A DNA stretch of 35,908 bases from Acidimicrobiia bacterium (lineage in GTDB: Bacteria; Actinomycetota; Acidimicrobiia; UBA2766), in NCBI GenBank assembly GCA_020850945.1, contig JADZDR010000079.1:1-35908 (forward strand). Direction: 5' to 3'. The stretch's first letter is position 1. Every line of letters begins with the position of its first letter. Below are positions 31,877 to 35,908 of the stretch, piece after piece. Made by a program: the position numbers and the translations under genes. The notes under the pieces were generated by a model, which was not told where the DNA came from, did no database searches, and saw only the letters and a list, made by a program, of their open reading frames with translations.

Positions 31877-33043
31877 CAGGCGCTCGATGAGTGTGGCGTT
31901 CGCGAGGCCGCCACCCTCGCACATCGTCTCGAGGCCCCACCGCCCACCGCGGCGCTCCAGCTCGTGCAGAAGCGTGGTCATGAGGCGAACCCCCGTGCAG
32001 CCGAGGGCGTGGCCGAGGGCGATAGCCCCCCCGTTCACGTTGAGCTTGCCGGGATCGGCATGCGTGTCGTTGAGCCAGGCGAGCGGCACGCTGGCGAACG
32101 CCTCGTTGACCTCGAAGAGGTCGACGTCGTCGATCGTGAGGTTCGTCCGCTCCAGCACGCGTGCGGTAGCGGGAATCGGCGCTGTGAGCATGATTACCGG
32201 GTCCGTCGCGGCCAGGGCCATGGCGTGGATGCGCGCCCGCGGCGTGGCCCCGAGGCGTTCCAAGCCCACCTCGTTGCATACGAGGACTGCCGCGGCACCG
32301 TCGGCGATCTGGCTGGACGTCCCGGCAGTGAGAACACCGGTGTCGCTCAGGGCAGGCAACTGGGCCATCGCCTCGAGAGACGCGTCGTAGCGGATCCCCT
32401 CGTCGCGAGTGGCCAGGATCGACTCGCCATCGAGCTCGATGGGCACCGGCTCGATCTCGTCTTCGAAGAGACCGGCTTCGGTTGCGGCCGCGGCCTTCTC
32501 GTGGCTGGCGAGGCCGAAGGCGTCGAGCGTCTCTCGTGTGAAGCCCCACTTCGATGCGATCATCTCGGCGCCCTGGAACTGGTCGAAACGCACGCCCGGG
32601 TAGCGTTCCTTCATGCGCGGGCTGTAGGGGACGCCGAACCCGGCTTTGTGGCCGGCGACGGCATTCCCGCCGAGAGGCACCGTGCTCATCGACTCGACTC
32701 CGGCCGCGACCACGACGTCGTGCACGCCGCTCATCACGGCCTGCGCCGCGAAGTGGATCGCCTGCTGCGACGAGCCGCACTGGCGGTCGACGGTCGTCGC
32801 CGGAACGGTCTCGGGCCATCCGGCTGCGAGCACGGCGTTGCGGGCGATGTTGGCACTCTGCGCGCCCACCTGGTCGATGCAGCCGAAGACGACGTCCTCG
32901 ACGAGATCGGGATCGGTGCCCGTGCGCGTGACGAGTGCGTCCAACACGAATGCACCGAGGTCTATCGGATGCCAACCCGAGAGCTGCCCCTTCTTGCGGC
33001 CACTCGGCGTGCGTACGGCCCCGACGATGTATGCCTCTCCCAT
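31874..33043 (-). CDS. Acetyl-CoA acetyltransferase (thiolase)
   Basis: 389 residues starting MGEAYIVGAVRTPSGRKKGQ, with AAAGG upstream of the ATG. All thiolase active-site parts are present: nucleophile Cys89 in DRQCGSSQQA, FEVNEAFASVPLAW, His345 in GGAIALGHALGCTG and Cys375 in TMCEGGGLANA. Cytosolic thiolases either condense two acetyl-CoA or cleave 3-ketoacyl-CoA. The SCP2/FadA-like distinction is not certain from the sequence. A TAGGAT box on this strand (33128-33133) could be its promoter, since the YhhN gene ends 140 bases upstream. A strong hairpin overlaps its stop. Confidence 0.95.
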   Translation of the reverse strand: MGEAYIVGAVRTPSGRKKGQLSGWHPIDLGAFVLDALVTRTGTDPDLVEDVVFGCIDQVGAQSANIARNAVLAAGWPETVPATTVDRQCGSSQQAIHFAAQAVMSGVHDVVVAAGVESMSTVPLGGNAVAGHKAGFGVPYSPRMKERYPGVRFDQFQGAEMIASKWGFTRETLDAFGLASHEKAAAATEAGLFEDEIEPVPIELDGESILATRDEGIRYDASLEAMAQLPALSDTGVLTAGTSSQIADGAAAVLVCNEVGLERLGATPRARIHAMALAATDPVIMLTAPIPATARVLERTNLTIDDVDLFEVNEAFASVPLAWLNDTHADPGKLNVNGGAIALGHALGCTGVRLMTTLLHELERRGGRWGLETMCEGGGLANATLIERL

Positions 33044-33183
33044 AACTGCGCCTTTCCCCGTCGTCCCCGTTCCGGCTGGTCTCGGCCACTCCCGCGGCAG
33101 ACTGCCTCCGGGGCAATCGCGTACCGCATCCTACGTGACGGGCATCGGCCCGGCCTGTTCCCCGGGTCCGCCCACACACCGAG

Positions 33184-33855
33184 TCATCGAAAGAGAGCGG
33201 CGACGAGGCACACCTGGCCGACGTGGTACGTGACGATTATGGCGAGGTCGACGCCGCCGAATCGGCCAACGAAGCGTCGCCAGCCGATCATGGCGTCGGA
33301 CGCGTAGAAGAGAAGCGCACCGAGCGCAGCCACGACGCCGGCCCAGACCGGGGGTCCCTGCCGCCACGGCTGCGTGAGAGCGACCACGACCATGAGCGAG
33401 ATCACGGTGATGTAGGCGGCCACAGGACCGCGCTCACGTCCCGCGACACCCGCGAGTATTCGCCGCGCCAAGGGCAGGGCAACCGCGACCACGACCAGTG
33501 CCGCGACGACGAGCGGCCACCAGTGGTGGAGCGGCGGCACGCTCAGACCCACTATGTAGGCAACATGCCCGAGCAGGAAGCTCGCGAGGCCCGGTACGAA
33601 CAGATCGCGGGGCAGCATGAGGAACACGTCACCTGCAAGGGAGAGGGCGATCGCAACGAGCCAGCACGCGACCTGGAAACCGTCGAGTCCCTCGGCCGTG
33701 GCTGCGAGGAGGACGACGGATGCGAACAGGACGCACATCGTCACCGGCTTGAACACGTACTCGAGTGGTTTGCTCCCGCGGGCGACGGCGACCCAATCGA
33801 GACACGCGCACAGCGCTGTGATCGCAACAGCCGCCGCGAAGGCGGGAGTCAGCAT
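33184..33855 (-). CDS. YhhN/TMEM86-family membrane protein (lysoplasmalogenase-like)
   Basis: 223 residues with about eight hydrophobic helices. Family marks are EYVFKPVTMCVLF, IALSLAGDVFLMLP, FLLGHVAYIVGL, LFYASDAMIGWRRF and IIVTYHVGQVCLV, with the conserved aspartates in AGD and SDA. Characterised relatives cleave the vinyl-ether bond of lysoplasmalogens. The bacterial substrate here is unknown. The start is nine bases after the CarD stop, so it is co-transcribed with CarD. Confidence 0.9.
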   Translation of the reverse strand: MLTPAFAAAVAITALCACLDWVAVARGSKPLEYVFKPVTMCVLFASVVLLAATAEGLDGFQVACWLVAIALSLAGDVFLMLPRDLFVPGLASFLLGHVAYIVGLSVPPLHHWWPLVVAALVVVAVALPLARRILAGVAGRERGPVAAYITVISLMVVVALTQPWRQGPPVWAGVVAALGALLFYASDAMIGWRRFVGRFGGVDLAIIVTYHVGQVCLVAALFR

Positions 33856-33864
33856 CGGGTCGAC

Positions 33865-34431
33865 CTACCCCTCGAGCTCCGCCCCCAAGTCGCCCTCGAG
33901 AAGGGGCGCGTTGTCCGCCGCGGCCATCTCCGGGTTGCTCGCGAGGGCCTTGTCGATCTTCTTCGCAGCCGCATCGCGGTCGGTGTCGTAGGTGATCGCG
34001 AGCTCCCCCTCCAGCGAATGGCGAGCTGACTTGAGGAGCCGCTTCTCCCCTGCCGACACAGGCTTCTTGGCATCCGCGAGCTCGAGGTTGCGGATGAGCT
34101 CGGCGATCTGGATCGGATCGCCGGAATGCAGCTTCTCGTTGTGAGCCTTGAACCGGCGTGACCACTGAGCCGACTGGGCCGTGGCCGGTTCCGAGAGGAT
34201 GCGCAACACGTCCCGTGCCGTGGCCTTCGACATCGGGGGGCGGATACCGATCTCCTCCCATCTGTCGACGGGCGCCTTGAGGACGAGGTCGTTCTCGTCC
34301 GCGCGCACGATCAACATGCGACGCTTCTCGCCGAAGACCACCTCGGTCTTGACCTGGTCGACCGTGACAGGCCCGTGCGGCGGGTAAACGATCCTGTCAC
34401 CCTTCTTGAAGCTCGGTTTGCGCGTGGCCAC
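33865..34431 (-). CDS. carD: CarD-family RNA polymerase-binding transcription regulator
   Basis: 188 residues from a GTG (MATRKPSFKKGDRIVYPPHG), nine bases after AGGAG. Frame upstream is spurious. The N-terminal RNA-polymerase-interacting Tudor-like domain (about 1-60) reads FKKGDRIVYPPHGPVTVDQV and RMLIVRADENDLVLKAPVD. The helical C-terminal DNA-binding domain follows (ARDVLRILSEPATAQSAQWSRRFKAH, with a Trp at the position that wedges the promoter), then LADAKKPVSAGEKRLLKSARH. CarD stabilises the open promoter complex in actinobacteria, especially at rRNA promoters. It is longer at the C-terminus than the roughly 160-residue mycobacterial protein. It is first in an operon with the YhhN gene. 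Confidence 0.94.
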   Translation of the reverse strand: MATRKPSFKKGDRIVYPPHGPVTVDQVKTEVVFGEKRRMLIVRADENDLVLKAPVDRWEEIGIRPPMSKATARDVLRILSEPATAQSAQWSRRFKAHNEKLHSGDPIQIAELIRNLELADAKKPVSAGEKRLLKSARHSLEGELAITYDTDRDAAAKKIDKALASNPEMAAADNAPLLEGDLGAELEG

Positions 34432-34463
34432 GGGCGACGTCTCCTGGGGAGGTGGGGCGGCCG

Positions 34464-34469
34464 AGTATA
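34464..34469 (-). promoter_or_regulatory. Extended -10 box of the carD promoter
   Basis: TATACT on the minus strand, preceded by TTG (TTGTATACT), is a good extended -10 about 32 bases upstream of the carD GTG. No clear -35 is present, as is common when an extended -10 is used. Confidence 0.55.
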
Positions 34470-34557
34470 CAAGCTGACATCGACCGGCCCGATTCCGCGC
34501 GAAACGGGGACTCCGCGCTTCTTGGGGATTTCTTCGGAATTCCGGAGACGAATAGGT

Positions 34558-34563
34558 TACGCT
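34558..34563 (+). promoter_or_regulatory. -10 box of a probable leaderless promoter for the BldC-like gene
   Basis: TACGCT at 34558-34563 is followed by six bases and the GTG at 34570, with no Shine-Dalgarno. A palindrome CGGAATTCCG (34535-34544) lies 14 bases upstream and may be a regulatory site. Confidence 0.5.
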
Positions 34564-34569
34564 GGCCAC

Positions 34570-34773
34570 GTGGTAACCAAGCACCAATCCGAACGCGGCA
34601 CCAAGCTCATGACCGTGTCCGAAGTAGCCGACCTCTTCGGCGTCAGCGGGAAGACGGTTTCACGCTGGGCCAGGGAGGGTCGGATCTCCTCGGTACGGAC
34701 GTTGGGTGGTCACCGGCGGTTCCGCGAAAACGACATCCGCGAACTGCTCGACCGCTACCAGACGAGTACCTGA
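34570..34773 (+). CDS. BldC-like MerR-type DNA-binding protein
   Basis: Sixty-seven residues from the GTG (MVTKHQSERGTKLMTVSEVA). An ATG at 34609 would give a shorter form. The helix-turn-helix with wing is MTVSEVADLFGVSGKTVSRWAR, then EGRISSVRTLGGHRRFREND, nearly identical in layout to BldC of streptomycetes, which represses developmental genes by binding direct repeats cooperatively. The length fits BldC. It is divergent from carD and has a leaderless-type promoter. A helix ending in LLDRYQ closes the protein. Developmental control in this organism is only an inference from the family. Confidence 0.9.
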   Translation: MVTKHQSERGTKLMTVSEVADLFGVSGKTVSRWAREGRISSVRTLGGHRRFRENDIRELLDRYQTST

Positions 34774-34798
34774 GGCCAGACACTCCCGGGGGGTACGG

Positions 34799-35590
34799 TC
34801 AGGCCCAGCCGGCCACCTGCCATACCTCCGCGCTCTTGATGAACTGAACCGAGCGCGTGAGGCCGGCACCCTGCGCCGTGCAGGCGGCTGTCTCCCCGGA
34901 CTCCGTGCACGCCACCGTCTGGGCGGCAACGTTCATGTCCGTTCCCGGCGAGTTCATAGCCGTGACGATCTCGCTGATCTCGACAGGACGCGCCTCGGGG
35001 TGAAGCAGACTCGCCATGAGTGGCTGGTTCTCGTAGGCGACGGCCGAGATGAGCGCCGTCATCGCATCCTTGGACGTCACTGCCGGATACGGCGCCCGCG
35101 ATTCCCCCGCCAACTGGCCCGTGGACACCGCCTGGAGGAAGGGCAACGTGCTCGACGGCACGGACTCCTCGGCCGGAGTCGTCTCGGGTGGCTCCGTGGA
35201 CGGTGCGGACTGGCTCGTCTCCTGCGGTCCCCGGAAGTCGAGGTTGCCGCTCGTGAAGAGAACGACGACGAGGATGAGCAATCCTCCGACGAGGCCGACG
35301 ACGAGAGCCGTGACGAGTATCTGCTTGACGGGGATCGGTCTCGGCCCAGCCGGCGTCCCGGCCGAGCTCTCCCCGGTATCGCCGCGGAGACGGCGACGTG
35401 TCCGAACCGGTCGGTCCGACACACCGGCGAGACGCCGTGAGAGCTCGTCGGCGTCCGGTACGAAACGATTCAGGCCGGCGGGTTCTGCGACCACGGCAGT
35501 GCCCGCGAAGGGCTGCGCCGGGTACTGGGCCGACCCGGGTATGCCCTGATCCGGCACTACCGTCTGCTGAGGGTGCTCGACGCCTGTCAC
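34799..35590 (-). CDS. Single-pass membrane protein with extracytoplasmic C-terminal domain, unknown
   Basis: 263 residues from a GTG (MTGVEHPQQTVVPDQGIPGS), nine bases after GGAGG. An ATG 21 residues upstream lacks a binding site. A cytoplasmic N-terminus of about 85 residues (proline-rich, then FVPDADELSRRLAGVSD) precedes one membrane helix (ILVTALVVGLVGGLLILVVVLF). A Ser/Thr/Pro/Glu linker (SAPSTEPPETTPAEESVPSS) follows, then a roughly 110-residue domain with two cysteines in TVACTESGETAACTAQG, ending WQVAGWA. That domain may be a small alpha/beta fold of the NTF2 or SnoaL type, judged only from its length. I do not recognise the family. The upstream TAGCGT (35653-35658) could be its -10 box. 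Confidence 0.75.
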   Translation of the reverse strand: MTGVEHPQQTVVPDQGIPGSAQYPAQPFAGTAVVAEPAGLNRFVPDADELSRRLAGVSDRPVRTRRRLRGDTGESSAGTPAGPRPIPVKQILVTALVVGLVGGLLILVVVLFTSGNLDFRGPQETSQSAPSTEPPETTPAEESVPSSTLPFLQAVSTGQLAGESRAPYPAVTSKDAMTALISAVAYENQPLMASLLHPEARPVEISEIVTAMNSPGTDMNVAAQTVACTESGETAACTAQGAGLTRSVQFIKSAEVWQVAGWA

Positions 35591-35908
35591 GCTGATCTCC
35601 CTCCTCGCCTCCGTCCGTGGCGCATGCACTTCGCCATGCAGCTCCCTGCCCAACGCTACCGCGAGTCGCGGCCCCGCGGAAAGGGCAAGTGACCTCGGTG
35701 CCCTTCACACCTTGGGCGCGCAGAGTGCCCGCGACGCCACTGAATGAGATTCCCGCTGGATGCCGTCCGATCCTGCACGCGCGGTCGACCACACCCCCCG
35801 TCACCGGAGAGCAACCGGCGTGACAGACACGGTGCCCGCGTGCGAACCTCCAATCCTGCGGGACACGCCCTGGCACTCCTGCTTTGAGCCCGACATGAGA
35901 GAGGACAG
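35591..35908. other. Non-coding upstream region, no gene recognised
   Basis: 318 bases before the edge of the window. It holds the likely promoter of the preceding minus-strand gene (TAGCGT on the minus strand at 35653-35658) and a small hairpin CCGCG/CGCGG (35659-35671). No RNA gene or convincing reading frame was found. An ATG at 35895 on the plus strand could start a gene that continues beyond the window, but only 14 bases remain. Confidence 0.5.

Noticed and set aside
31052-33307. 751-residue plus-strand open frame
   Set aside because: It spans the kinase-like and thiolase genes on the opposite strand and has low-complexity charged composition. It is a shadow.
34755-35876. 373-residue minus-strand frame over the membrane-protein gene
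   Set aside because: It overlaps the frame with a ribosome binding site, membrane helix and linker. Its own product is an Arg/Gly-rich shadow.

Overview
The window is about 36 kb of high-GC chromosomal DNA from an actinobacterium. Membership of the Acidimicrobiia or a close lineage is inferred, not proven. The evidence is a CarD regulator, a BldC-like MerR-type regulator, GTG starts used about as often as ATG, TANNNT -10 boxes, probable leaderless genes, and many acyl-CoA enzymes. There are no rRNA or tRNA genes, insertion sequences, phage genes or CRISPR arrays. It reads as ordinary chromosome rather than a mobile island.

Layout. (1) 1-3636, minus strand: a tight operon of a GlcD-type FAD-linked 2-hydroxyacid oxidase, a ThDP enzyme of the acetolactate synthase/benzoylformate decarboxylase type, and a truncated SCO6745-like protein. 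(2) 3834-4655: an OsmC-family protein and a small membrane protein. (3) 4783-8961, plus strand: a cobalamin riboswitch followed by btuF-btuC-btuD-cobO-cobU, with overlapping stops and starts. A sequestor hairpin and a competing anti-sequestor pairing over the btuF ribosome binding site can be read directly. (4) 9035-14647: a methyltransferase-like membrane protein, then on the minus strand a large secreted esterase, an AAA+ ATPase with iterated repeats at its start, a DUF952 protein and an AIM24 protein. (5) 14923-18052: a membrane-anchored protein and a secreted seven-repeat beta-propeller. (6) 18583-24237: a GT2-GtrA fusion, a GT39-type polytopic glycosyltransferase and an OmpR-type two-component system, all in one direction and nearly without gaps. 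(7) 24245-26705, minus strand: a crotonase, a VOC-domain protein and a DUF169 protein. (8) 26851-28400: an ECF-type sigma factor overlapping a single-pass membrane protein. Then come a 44-bp perfect palindrome and a 28-bp operator-like palindrome that precede a metallo-beta-lactamase-fold/crotonase pair. (9) 30362-34431, minus strand: a histidine kinase with an eroded ATP site, a thiolase, a YhhN protein and CarD. (10) 34570-35590: a BldC-like regulator and a membrane-anchored protein of unknown function.

How the genes work together. The B12 block is a corrinoid uptake and adenosylation/nucleotide-activation operon under riboswitch control. Three separate acyl-CoA modules (crotonase/VOC, MBL/crotonase, thiolase) suggest fatty-acid or aromatic-acid catabolism. 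The glycosyltransferase pair with its two-component system looks like envelope glycan decoration with a dedicated sensor. No wholly novel defence or mobile system was found. The most unusual signals are regulatory DNA: the riboswitch platform, the two adjacent palindromes, the roughly 9.5-bp periodic repeats, and a set of leaderless promoters.
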